Assembly: GCF_040253615.1 (NCBI RefSeq)
Contig: NZ_JBEJGY010000004.1
Coordinates: forward strand, 7,748,209-7,812,208
Length of the DNA stretch: 64,000 bases
Direction: 5' to 3'
Source: Streptomyces sp. Edi4
GTDB taxonomy: Bacteria; Actinomycetota; Actinomycetes; Streptomycetales; Streptomycetaceae
Shown here: positions 17,318 through 25,434 of the stretch, one piece after another
Layout of the letters: every line of letters begins with the position of its first letter
How positions within the stretch are numbered: position 1 is the first letter of the stretch
Program-made: the position numbers and the translations under genes
The notes under the pieces: model-generated
What the model saw: only the letters and a program-made list of their open reading frames with translations
The model's database searches: none
Told to the model about the DNA's origin: nothing

Positions 17318-18508
17318 TCAGCGGTCCTTGAGCAGCGCGCAGGCGAAGTCCTCCTCGACCGTGCGGAGCCGGGCGAGCAGTGCGGGCTTGTTGCTCTTGC
17401 TCGTCTGGGTGTTGATGGAGAACGTGAGGGAACGGGTGCCGTCCGGGGTGGTGGCGGCGAGCTGGGTGTAACCGGGGAAATTGCCTGTGTGGCCGTACAG
17501 GACGCCGCAACGGGTGGTGTACTGGAAGATCGCCAGGCCCGCCGCGTTGGTGCCGGGGCCCGCCGGTTCCGAGGAGTCGCCCGGGCGGAAGGTGAGTTGT
17601 TCCTTGCGGGTCTGCTCCGACAGCAGGGCGGGGCCCCCGTACGCGCGGATGAAGACGCCCAGTTCCTTCGGAGTGGCGACGATGCCGCCGGAGGCCCACA
17701 CACCGGAGGCGCTGATGGCCTCGCTGACGTCCTCCGCGTGGGCGGGCGGAGTGATGTCGTAACCGTGCAGATACGGGCGGGGGAGCCGGTAGCCCAGGGG
17801 CAGACTGGTCTGCCGCAGGCCGAGGGGACGGTAGACGAGATCCTTGAGAAGGTCTTCGTAACGACGGCCTGTGGCTGCCTCGGCCATGAGGGCGACCGCG
17901 ATGTTGTCGGAGTTGGAGTACTCGTACAGGGAGCCCGGGCGGAACCGCAGTGGCTGGTCCGCGACGAAGTCGAGCAGGTCGCGCGGGTCGAAGAGGTGGT
18001 GGGGGTCGGACTGGAGGATGTTCAGGAACTCGGGGTCGGCCGAGAAGTCGGGCAGGCCGCTGGTGTGCTGGAGGAGCTGGCGCAGGGTCACCGCGTGCCA
18101 GTCGGCGGGCTGGTCGGGCAGCCGATCGCCGATGGTGTCGTCGAGGGAGAGAAGCTTCTCGTCGACGAGCCGCAGTGCGACGGCCCCGCTGTACGCCTTG
18201 GAGATGCTGGCGATGCGCATGTGGTCGTCCGGGCTCGGCGGCCGTCCCGTTCCGGTGTCCCCGACGCCGGCGCTGTACACCTCGGCCCTGCCGCGCTTGG
18301 TGAGCACGGCGATGGCCCCGGGCGGGCCGTCGTCCTGCGCGACGAGCCGTTCGAGTCCCTGCTGGAGGCGGTTGCCGTGGCCCGGGTGCCCTCCTGGGGC
18401 GTCCGGACCCGCGTTCGCCGCCTGCGCGGGTGAGAGGAGCGTGCCGAGCGCGGCGGCGGTGACGGCGGCGGACAGGCCGGTACGGAAACGGCGTACGCGG
18501 ATGGACAC
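17318..18508 (-). CDS. Secreted serine hydrolase of the beta-lactamase/D-Ala-D-Ala carboxypeptidase family
   Basis: 396 residues with a signal peptide ending SPAQA. The serine beta-lactamase-type fold is shown by SISK (the SxxK nucleophile motif), YSNS (YxN) and HTGNFPG (HxG, in place of KTG). Members include D-Ala-D-Ala carboxypeptidases, esterases and class C-like enzymes; this branch acts outside the cell and is usually a carboxypeptidase or esterase rather than a resistance enzyme. The 630-bp gap upstream (18509-19140) contains an inverted repeat and a MerR-type promoter but no other gene. Confidence 0.85.
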   Translation of the reverse strand: MSIRVRRFRTGLSAAVTAAALGTLLSPAQAANAGPDAPGGHPGHGNRLQQGLERLVAQDDGPPGAIAVLTKRGRAEVYSAGVGDTGTGRPPSPDDHMRIASISKAYSGAVALRLVDEKLLSLDDTIGDRLPDQPADWHAVTLRQLLQHTSGLPDFSADPEFLNILQSDPHHLFDPRDLLDFVADQPLRFRPGSLYEYSNSDNIAVALMAEAATGRRYEDLLKDLVYRPLGLRQTSLPLGYRLPRPYLHGYDITPPAHAEDVSEAISASGVWASGGIVATPKELGVFIRAYGGPALLSEQTRKEQLTFRPGDSSEPAGPGTNAAGLAIFQYTTRCGVLYGHTGNFPGYTQLAATTPDGTRSLTFSINTQTSKSNKPALLARLRTVEEDFACALLKDR

Positions 18509-18954
18509 GGGTGTCTCCCGATGTGGGGCGGAGTAGGCCGGCGGCCGCTTCGGGCCCGCCGGTACGGCCTGCTTAGCAGCCGGGCGCCTGTCCCCGGCAC
18601 GCGGCGCACGTGGCTGGTCCGGTCAGCCGATACGTGAATCCCCCGCTCCGGGCGTGTCGCAGGGCAACCGGCAACGGCTGTCGACGGCGGGCCGGAGGTG
18701 GGCCCTGAGGGCCGGCGAGCCGGAGTGCCTGGTTGGCCGTCGGGAACGGGACGTGGGAGCCACGGCGGCTGGGAGGAGGAGGCATGGGCAGGGGCAGGCA
18801 GGGGCCAGGTGCCGGGGGGAGCGCCACGACTGCTCGCGGCCGCAGAGATTCGCCCGATCATGTGGCGTGTCGCATGTGCCTTCTGCAAGGCAATTCCGAT
18901 GCCAATTTCCGGGACGGGTCACGCTCATCCTGGTCGCCACCGCGTGCATCATGA

Positions 18955-18983
18955 AATCTGTACGCTTATGGAATCCGTACGCT
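18955..18983. repeat. Direct repeat AATCYGTACGCT with 17-bp period; also an inverted GTACG/CGTAC pair
   Basis: AATCTGTACGCT (18955-18966) and AATCCGTACGCT (18972-18983) differ at one base. The same stretch contains GTACG (18960-18964) and CGTAC (18976-18980) as an inverted pair, the usual look of a TetR- or MarR-type operator. It lies between the serine hydrolase gene and the MarR-like gene. Confidence 0.4.
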
Positions 18984-19066
18984 GAGGGCCAACATTCCCT
19001 GATGCACGCAGCCGGGTTTTCACGGTGTGCGCGTGCCGCACCCTCGGGGGAGCGGCCGGTACGCCC

Positions 19067-19097
19067 TTGACCTCAAGTCCAGTTGAGTTCCTATGGT
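19067..19097 (+). promoter_or_regulatory. MerR/SoxR-type promoter with 19-bp spacer
   Basis: -35 TTGACC (19067-19072) and -10 TATGGT (19092-19097) are separated by 19 bp instead of 17, and a CTCAA-N6-TTGAG dyad (19072-19087) fills the spacer. This is the signature of promoters remodelled by MerR-family activators, and CCTCAAGT...TTGAG is close to the SoxR box. Transcription would start near 19104, so the next gene must begin at ATG 19141. Confidence 0.65.
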
Positions 19098-19140
19098 CGA
19101 TCTCGTCGAACCGATTCAAGCAACGACAGGAATCCAAGCC

Positions 19141-19599
19141 ATGGAGTATTCACACGGTGACACCGACCTGATCAAGCAGCCCATCGGCTACTGGAGTTGG
19201 GCGGCTTACAAGGCCGTCGTCAGCCGCACCAGGACCGCCCTCGCCGGGATCGGAATCACCCAGCCGCAGTGGTGGGCCCTCGCCCAGGTGGCAAGGGCCG
19301 GCACCGCCAAGACCCGTGATGAGGTGTGCCGTCTCCTTGGGGGCTATCTCGACACCGGGTCGGAAACCATGGAGTCGGAGATCGACACGATCATCGCCCG
19401 GGGCTGGATCACTGAGGACGCCGGGGGGCGACTGGGCATCACGGTTGGGGGCAGAGCCTTCTACAAGAAGGCCGCGGCCCTTCAGGACGAGCTCTGGGAG
19501 GAACGGCATGCGGGTGTCTCCGACGAGGAGTACCGGACCACCCTCAAGGTGTTGCAGCGGTTCATCCGTAACACGGGCGGGGAAGCTTGGCACCATTAG
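19141..19599 (+). CDS. MarR-like winged-helix regulator
   Basis: 152 residues with the MarR outline: an N-terminal dimer helix, then GITQPQWWALAQVARA, a recognition region and the wing ITEDAGGRLGITVGGRAFY, with a C-terminal dimer helix rich in Glu and Arg. It would be a cytoplasmic dimeric repressor of unknown ligand. The frame is open from 19093, but that ATG lies inside the -10 hexamer of the MerR-type promoter, so ATG 19141 is the start. The promoter predicts that this regulator is itself induced by a MerR-family sensor, perhaps SoxR. The convergent MFS gene could be a target but there is no direct evidence. Confidence 0.7.
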   Translation: MEYSHGDTDLIKQPIGYWSWAAYKAVVSRTRTALAGIGITQPQWWALAQVARAGTAKTRDEVCRLLGGYLDTGSETMESEIDTIIARGWITEDAGGRLGITVGGRAFYKKAAALQDELWEERHAGVSDEEYRTTLKVLQRFIRNTGGEAWHH

Positions 19600-19790
19600 T
19601 GGTGCGGCGCCGGTTCGCATGGTGAGTATGCGCGGGCGGTCCGGGCGCGGTGGTCGCCGGGCATATGGATGGTGTTTGCGGCGGTGCTGTCTCAGATCGA
19701 CTGAGAATGGGCCGCGTCTGTGCGCAGGCCCCGACCATTCAGCGTCCTGCCGAGCTTGCCGGTAGCGCGTGAGGGCGGGGCAGGCGGTTC

Positions 19791-21059
19791 TCAGGAAATC
19801 CTGGAGCGGTCCGTTACCGGCCCGGCCCGCTCTGGCTCGCTCCTCTGTCTCCCTCCCTCACCACGGTGCGCGTCCGCCGCCCGGGAGCCGGCCGCCGAAG
19901 TCCTGGAACGCAGGCGTGCGTCGGTTGCCCAGGTGATCAGCGCACAGGTTGCCAATCCGGCCCCGAGGAGGCTGGAGGCGGCCCAGCCGTGGGAGGTGAA
20001 GACGGAGGTGGCGGCGGCCGCGCCGAAGGCGGAACCGAGGGAGTAGAAGACCATGTAGCCACCGATGGCGGTGCCGACGCGCTCCGGATGGGCGGTGGTG
20101 AGTAGGTGCTGATTGCTCACGTGCACGACCTGGACGGCGAAGTCGAGCACCACGATGCCGATGACGAGCAGCCACAGGGACCAGGACAACTGCACGGTCG
20201 CGGCCCAGGAGACGATGAGCAGGGCCAGCGCGAGTCCGCTGATCGGGACCGCCCGTCCTGCGTCCGCCCACCGCCCCGCACGTGCCGCGCCCAGTGCGCC
20301 GGCGAGTCCGACGATGCCGAACAGGCCGATCCGGCTTTCGCTCAGATGCCACGGCGTGTCCTCCAGGGGCAGGGAAAGGCCGCTCCACAACGTGCCGAAC
20401 GACGCGAACAGGAAGAACGCGATGAGACCGCGCATCAGGAAGGGGCGTTGCTTGAACAGTGCACCGAACGACACCAGGGCCTGTCGGTAGTCCGCGGTTC
20501 GGCGCGGGCCGTCGTCGGACGGCAGCGCGCGCAGGAGAAGGGCTGCGAGAGCGAGTGCGAGCACACCGAGCGTGGCGTACATGCTTCGCCAGCCCCACAC
20601 TTGCGCGAGCACGCCAGTGACGAACCGCGCGCCCAGGATGCCCACCACGACGCCGGAGGTCACGACACCGATGGTGCGTCCGCGCTCGGCCGGAGGCGAG
20701 ACCGAGGCGGCGTAGGCCACCGTGGTCTGCACCACGACGGCGAACATCCCGGCCAGCGCGAGCCCGGCGAAGGCCGCCCAGGCGGCTGAAGCCGCAGCCG
20801 TCAGGAACAGTCCTGCCGCAGTGATGATCATGTGCGTCGCGATGAGCCGACGCCTGTTGGCGACCACGTCGCCGAGCGGCACCAGCAGGACCAGACCGGC
20901 AAGGTAGCCGAACTGGCCCATCGACACGATCCACCCGGCGCGGTGTGCCGAGATCCCGAGGCTGGCCGCCATGGGCGCCAGCACTGTCTGCGCGGCATAG
21001 ATGCTCGCCACCGCGACACCGCACACGGTCGCGAGAAGTAACCGTCGCCGGGCGTCCAT
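19791..21059 (-). CDS. MFS drug-efflux transporter
   Basis: 422 residues with about twelve hydrophobic segments in two sets of six and the loop 2-3 motif GDVVANRRRL (MFS motif A form). The second half repeats the pattern (GRWADAGR). The C-terminal 40 residues are a hydrophilic Ser/Arg/Glu-rich tail. Proteins of this kind exchange protons for drugs or sugars. The start faces an HxlR regulator (21146) across an 86-bp shared promoter region, a common regulator-exporter arrangement, so control by the HxlR protein is likely. Substrate unknown. Confidence 0.85.
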   Translation of the reverse strand: MDARRRLLLATVCGVAVASIYAAQTVLAPMAASLGISAHRAGWIVSMGQFGYLAGLVLLVPLGDVVANRRRLIATHMIITAAGLFLTAAASAAWAAFAGLALAGMFAVVVQTTVAYAASVSPPAERGRTIGVVTSGVVVGILGARFVTGVLAQVWGWRSMYATLGVLALALAALLLRALPSDDGPRRTADYRQALVSFGALFKQRPFLMRGLIAFFLFASFGTLWSGLSLPLEDTPWHLSESRIGLFGIVGLAGALGAARAGRWADAGRAVPISGLALALLIVSWAATVQLSWSLWLLVIGIVVLDFAVQVVHVSNQHLLTTAHPERVGTAIGGYMVFYSLGSAFGAAAATSVFTSHGWAASSLLGAGLATCALITWATDARLRSRTSAAGSRAADAHRGEGGRQRSEPERAGPVTDRSRIS

Positions 21060-21145
21060 CGCACTCCTCAGGGGATGAGTAGCAAAGTGAAACTAATTTG
21101 ACCGTAGGGCATGATGGTCTCGATCTGCAACTCTTCGGAGGTGTC

Positions 21146-21679
21146 ATGCCGAGCCCCGCAACGGACAGTCCGAGCCCTGCCTGGACCGATCGCGACTGCC
21201 CGGTTGCCCGCGCGCTGGATCTCGTCGGCGATCGCTGGAGCCTCCTGGTCGTCCGGGACGCGATGGACGGGGCGCGGTCCTTCACCGAATTCCAGCGACG
21301 GACCGGTATCGCCCGCAACATCCTCACTGACCGTCTGCGCAAGCTCACCGACCACGGGGTGCTGACTCAGCAGACCGCGCCCTCGGGCCGCCGCCTGCAG
21401 TACGTCCTCACCGACGCCGGTCGCGACCTCTTCCCCGTGCTCCTCACCCTGCGCCAATGGGGCGAGCGCCACGCCTTCGAACCCGGCGAGCCCCACTCGA
21501 CGCTCGTCGACCAACACGGCGCCCGCGTACCGGGCATCAAGCCGATCGGCGCGGACGGTGCCCGCATCGACGCCGACACCACGCACGTGCGGAAGACCAG
21601 CGGCGGCCGCCATGGCGGTGGTGCGGGTCTGGGAGTACGCGGTGGTGCGGGCCCTGGCGGGGCCGGCAACTCCCGGTGA
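21146..21679 (+). CDS. HxlR-family transcriptional regulator
   Basis: 177 residues with a typical HxlR winged helix: CPVARALDLVGDRWSLLVV (with the conserved N-terminal Cys), FTEFQRRTGIARNILTDRL and the wing QQTAPSGRRLQYVLT. HxlR proteins respond to aldehydes, quinones or diamide-type stress. ATG 21146 has GGAGG with 4-nt spacing. The last 35 residues, after about residue 140, become Gly/Arg/His-rich low complexity and do not look like the family's normal end, so the 3' part may be altered. It is divergent from the MFS gene. Confidence 0.82.
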   Translation: MPSPATDSPSPAWTDRDCPVARALDLVGDRWSLLVVRDAMDGARSFTEFQRRTGIARNILTDRLRKLTDHGVLTQQTAPSGRRLQYVLTDAGRDLFPVLLTLRQWGERHAFEPGEPHSTLVDQHGARVPGIKPIGADGARIDADTTHVRKTSGGRHGGGAGLGVRGGAGPGGAGNSR

Positions 21680-21997
21680 CCCGGTGGTGGTGAGAAGAGC
21701 GTCGGCGAAGGTGTCGCCCGTTGATTCCGGGAGCACCGCCACCCGGCACTGGCACTGCCCGACCTCAGGCGCCTACCGGCCATCAAGACAGTCGCCTGCG
21801 ACACCTACGGCTCTCGTCGCCGGGGCCAACAGCATTTACGCATCCGCCGCGCGGCCACCCGTCGAGCCCCGGCAACCTCGATGCCCGCTAATTTCGTTGA
21901 ATCCGGACTCAGGCATCGTGTTGGCTGGGAGCACCGAACTGTCCGTACCGCGAATGTCCACCGCAGATGTCCGCTCGGCCGTAGCAGGGGGTTCAAC

Positions 21998-22789
21998 GTG
22001 CTGGATGCCATGGGCGACCCGGGTGCCCACAATCGGGCGGCCTGGGACAAGTACGTCCAGGAGGGCAATGAGTGGTCCAGACCCGTGAGCGCTGAGGACG
22101 TCGAGCGCGCCCGCGAGGGCGACTGGTCCATCGCTCTGATCGGGCGTCAGCCGGTCGACCGCTCCTGGTTGCCGACGCACCTGACCGGCAAGGACGTGTT
22201 GTGCCTGGCCTCCGGCGGCGGCCAGCAGGGCCCGATTCTCGCTGCCACAGGGGCGCGGGTCACCGTTTTCGACAACTCACCCGGCCAGCTCGGCCAGGAC
22301 CGGATGGTGGCGGCACGCGACGGACTCGAACTGCGCACCGTCCTGGGTGACATGCGCGACCTCGGCGCCTTCGGTGACGCGACATTCGACGTCGTCTTCC
22401 ATCCGGTCTCCAACCTCTTCGTGCCAGACCCGGCAGCGGTGTGGCGTGAGTGCTTCCGCGTCCTGCGACCTGGCGGAACTCTGCTCGCGGGGTTCCTCAA
22501 CCCTGATGTGTACGTGTTCGACCACGAGGCACTCGATGAGCGCGGCGAGTTGATCGTGGTGCACAAGCTGCCTTACAGCGACGTCACGCAGTACTCCGCC
22601 GAGGAACGCGCCGTGAAATTCGGCGCGGATGCCGCGCTCGAATACAGCCACACCCTCACCGACCAGATCGCCGGGCAGTTCGCCGCCGGGTTCGTCCTCA
22701 CCGGCTTCGCGGAGGCGCCGCACCAATCCAATGCCTCCGCGCCATACATGTCGCACTATTTCGCGACGCTCGCCGTCAAACCGGCCTGA
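21998..22789 (+). CDS. Class I SAM-dependent methyltransferase
   Basis: 263 residues: DVLCLASGGGQQGPILAA (SAM-binding motif I), VTVFDNSPGQL (motif II), DVVFHPVSNLFVPD (motif IV) and VLRPGGTLLAGF. The extended GGGQQ in motif I is characteristic of a set of bacterial methyltransferases with an N-terminal helix pair (NRAAWDKYVQEGNEW) of unknown acceptor. GTG 21998 stands 6 nt after AGGGGG; ATG 22010 is an alternative. Nothing in the 320 bp upstream (21680-21997) was recognised as a gene. Confidence 0.8.
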   Translation: MLDAMGDPGAHNRAAWDKYVQEGNEWSRPVSAEDVERAREGDWSIALIGRQPVDRSWLPTHLTGKDVLCLASGGGQQGPILAATGARVTVFDNSPGQLGQDRMVAARDGLELRTVLGDMRDLGAFGDATFDVVFHPVSNLFVPDPAAVWRECFRVLRPGGTLLAGFLNPDVYVFDHEALDERGELIVVHKLPYSDVTQYSAEERAVKFGADAALEYSHTLTDQIAGQFAAGFVLTGFAEAPHQSNASAPYMSHYFATLAVKPA

Positions 22790-22866
22790 CTGAACGCCGA
22801 TCCGCCAGTCAACGTCCCTACCCCTGGCCCACGGTTCGCGGCCTGCTTGCTCAGTTCCCCGCAGGA

Positions 22867-23350
22867 CCGGTAACAGGAGCGGTCGGCACCATCGGTTCAA
22901 TGGTGGGGAGGCGCTGCGACGTGAGGCGGCGCGCCTGGTCCTGCTCGACCGCGTGCCGCTCCGCCCGGAGGCCGAGAACGAAGACGTGCACACGGTGGAC
23001 CCGCGGGACGCCGTCGCAGTGGAATCCGCCCTCCCGGGAGCCGACCGCGCGCTCCATCTCGGCGGGATGCCCGATGAGGCGCCTCTCCCGGACCTGCTCG
23101 AAGCCAATGTGTTGGCACACACCATGTCCTGGAGGCGACGTGGCGCTTGAGCATCGAGCGGGCGGCGCCGGCGAGCAGCAACCGTGTGACCGGCTTCTAT
23201 CCCCCGGACATCTCACCGGCCCGACGGAGCCCGCACGCCCTGACGGCCTCTACGGGGTGAGCGAGGTGGTCGTTGAGGCCCTGGTGCAGTTGTACGCCGA
23301 CAAGTGCGGTCAGTCAGTCGGTGATGGTTCGCGTCCGCGGCTCGGCATCG
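22867..23350 (+). pseudogene. Decayed NAD-dependent epimerase/dehydratase (uronate-dehydrogenase-like)
   Basis: Pieces of one short-chain dehydrogenase are spread over three frames. The first is a Rossmann start TGAVGTIGS (from about 22873). After a shift near 22898 comes ADRALHLGGMPDEAPLPDLL (about 23040-23100). A third frame gives NRVTGFYPP (about 23172), and after another shift DGLYGVSEVVVEALVQLYAD (about 23240-23300), which contains the catalytic YxxxE/K position (YGVSE). At least three frameshifts make this inactive. The intact family oxidises hexuronates or interconverts nucleotide sugars. Confidence 0.7.
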
Positions 23351-23458
23351 CCCGCCTTCCCCACGCCATGCTCGGCATCCCTCACCTGCACCACCTCACC
23401 GTCGCTGGACAGATCGGCGGGCCCAACAGCGCTCAGCCGCACTGGAGCGGTCCGGGGA

Positions 23459-24046
23459 TCATTTACCGGACAGCCCTTCTAGGAAGAGGCTCATGTACAG
23501 CGCCGTCTCGCCCTCGGACTCGGTGGCGCTGTAGAGGGACGTGTCCAGGCCGCAGAAGGTGAACCCCATCCGCTGGTAGGCGCGGATGGCCGGAGCGTTG
23601 ATGTTCGTCACTTCCAGCCACACGTGCCCGGCACCGCATTCCCGTGCCCAGCCAATGGCGTGGCTCATCAGCGTGCGCCCGATTCCCCGGCCCTGGTACG
23701 GCCCGGTCACCTCGATATCGGCAATGATGAGCCGGCGATTCCAGGGCTCATACTCCGTGTCGACATAGCCGCAGACGCGTTCGCCATCCAGCGCGACAAA
23801 CCGGCGCTCGGCCTGCGACGTCTCACCGGCCACGGTCTCGTTGTCGGGGAAGACCTTGTGAACTGGCGGGTCCAGCCGGGCGGCTCGGATGGTGAACCCG
23901 TCCTCGGAGCCGACCACTTCGAAGACCGTGTCCGAGCTGAACTCCCCTTTGATGAAAGCGGACTTGTCCCTCTCGCTCCCTGCCACGCGATAGACGATCG
24001 TCTCCGTCGCCTCACGTTCGGTTGCCCTACGGTCAGGTGAGATCAT
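23459..24046 (-). CDS. GNAT acetyltransferase resembling streptothricin acetyltransferase
   Basis: 195 residues. The acetyl-CoA loop is GPYQGRGIGRTLM (about residues 120-132) and the end FCGLDTSLYSATESEGETAL matches the closing segment of streptothricin N-acetyltransferases (GGxDxxxY ... ETAxY). These enzymes acetylate the beta-lysine moiety of the antibiotic in the cytoplasm. Streptomyces commonly carry such genes as self-protection or intrinsic resistance. I chose ATG 24046, just after GAGGAA; the frame runs on to 24217 without homology. A different amine substrate cannot be excluded. It precedes the MerR gene on the same strand. Confidence 0.8.
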   Translation of the reverse strand: MISPDRRATEREATETIVYRVAGSERDKSAFIKGEFSSDTVFEVVGSEDGFTIRAARLDPPVHKVFPDNETVAGETSQAERRFVALDGERVCGYVDTEYEPWNRRLIIADIEVTGPYQGRGIGRTLMSHAIGWARECGAGHVWLEVTNINAPAIRAYQRMGFTFCGLDTSLYSATESEGETALYMSLFLEGLSGK

Positions 24047-24186
24047 TTCCTCACCGTATCTGCCCGGTGCACCACGCAGGCCGAGCGCAGCCCGCCCAGC
24101 CGGACCGCTGGCAACAGTCCTGGCTCCGCAGACAAAGACGCTCCGCCGAACGCAACCGGCGGAGAACACCGACCCGGCTTGCAACC

Positions 24187-24945
24187 TCACCCGCGAGATG
24201 GCGCGCTGATGGAGCACGCATCCAGATGTGCACGGATCAACGTGTCAAGTCGCCGCCATGCCGGGGACGAGGCGTTGACCGTGCCCTGGATGAGCGCGGG
24301 GACCTCAGAGTCCGCATCCAGGGTGGGTACTTCGCCGGATCCGTAACGTTCGTGGGTCGCGGTGACGATCCTCTGGGCGAGGTCGTCGATGCGCGGATCG
24401 TCGCTCTCGAGGTCGTACGCGCCGTCGTAATCAAGGAAGAGCTGCCGCAGTGCCGGATCGGCCAGAATCGTGGCCTGGTCGTGGAACAGTGCGAGCGCTC
24501 GGTCCGGGCAGGTGGCGAATACGAGGATCCACAGGTCACGTTGCAGGTCCACCCATCGAGAGGTGAATCCCCAGCCGTTCAGGTGCTCCAGATGGGCACC
24601 GACCTCGGCGGGCAACGCTGCCAGGCGCCCTGCGGCAAGGTCATGCAGGCGATGTTGTGTCATCTGAAGAGCCCGGATCCTGGCGGTGAGGACGTCGTTG
24701 ATCTCGCACAGCGCCTGCTGGAACTCCGCGTCCTCCGCTGATCTCAGGTCCCGGATACGGGCCAGGGGGACGCCGGCTTCGGCGAGCGTCCGGATCTTGA
24801 TCAGGTCGATGGCGTCGTTCGCGCCGTACCGCCGGTAGCCAGATGGATCGCGGTCGGGCTCAGGGAGCAGCCCCTTGTCGTGGTAGACGCGAACCGTCTT
24901 GATCGACACTCCGACGTACCGTGCCAGCTGCCCGATGGTGATCAC
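24187..24945 (-). CDS. MerR-family transcriptional regulator
   Basis: 252 residues. The N-terminal MerR winged helix reads ITIGQLARYVGVSIKTVRVY, then GYRRYGANDAIDLIKIRTL, followed by a coiled-coil dimer helix and a 150-residue all-helical ligand domain of no known type (no metal-binding cysteine pattern). GTG 24945 is the only in-frame start at the right place. A 23-bp palindrome immediately upstream, inside a 19-bp-spaced promoter for the divergent small gene at 25000, is the likely operator, so this protein should activate that gene and perhaps itself. The streptothricin-acetyltransferase-like gene lies downstream on the same strand. Confidence 0.85.
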   Translation of the reverse strand: MITIGQLARYVGVSIKTVRVYHDKGLLPEPDRDPSGYRRYGANDAIDLIKIRTLAEAGVPLARIRDLRSAEDAEFQQALCEINDVLTARIRALQMTQHRLHDLAAGRLAALPAEVGAHLEHLNGWGFTSRWVDLQRDLWILVFATCPDRALALFHDQATILADPALRQLFLDYDGAYDLESDDPRIDDLAQRIVTATHERYGSGEVPTLDADSEVPALIQGTVNASSPAWRRLDTLIRAHLDACSISAPSRG

Positions 24946-24961
24946 CGAGCCATCGTGCCAC

Positions 24962-24992
24962 TTGACCTTTCCCCTGGGGCAGGGTCGCACCA
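24962..24992 (+). promoter_or_regulatory. MerR operator-promoter for the 25000 gene
   Basis: -35 TTGACC (24962-24967) is followed by a 19-bp spacer and a weak -10 GCACCA (24987-24992). A palindrome centred on 24975 (24964-24986) pairs GACC with GGTC and CCCC with GGGG, 9 of 11 positions. The distance to ATG 25000 is 7 nt, so the message would be leaderless. Confidence 0.55.
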
Positions 24993-24999
24993 TGGCGAC

Positions 25000-25278
25000 A
25001 TGGCAAACACGAATATCGACCGGGAGACTCTGCGCGAGCTGGCCGACGACGGCAACGAGACCGCCCTGGACCAGCTGGCCGACCTTGCCGAAGCAACCGA
25101 CGACGTCGAGGAGTTGAGTGAGCTGTTGGACGAGGGATCCACGCGCGCCGGGTTTCTGCTCACTCGACGCGCGGTCGCGGCCGGTGACCTGCGCGCGCTG
25201 CGACGGATCGCCGACGCCGGGTACGAGGAGGCGGGGGACGAACTGAACCGACTGTTGAAGACGACACGGGCCGACTGA
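25000..25278 (+). CDS. Small acidic helical-repeat protein
   Basis: 92 residues, cytoplasmic, acidic. It appears to consist of helix pairs with a recurring pattern: LRELADDGNETALDQLADL near the start and LRRIADAGYEEAGDELNRLL at the end, with similar spacing between. This suggests a short Sel1- or HEAT-like alpha-alpha repeat. No enzymatic motif is seen. It lies divergent from a MerR regulator under a MerR-type promoter and begins only 7 nt after the -10, which predicts a leaderless transcript. Function unknown. Confidence 0.7.
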   Translation: MANTNIDRETLRELADDGNETALDQLADLAEATDDVEELSELLDEGSTRAGFLLTRRAVAAGDLRALRRIADAGYEEAGDELNRLLKTTRAD

Positions 25279-25434
25279 CCGCGCGCGAGGGATCGCTGAC
25301 AGTATCCGGCCGCTTGAGCGCCACGGCATACGCACCACCCCCACCCTCGCTGTTCCCCAGCGGAACGCCGGTCGCGGTCAGCCACTCGGACAGCACGGGC
25401 GCTGTCCGTCCCGTCCCGGGCTGGGACGTTGCTG

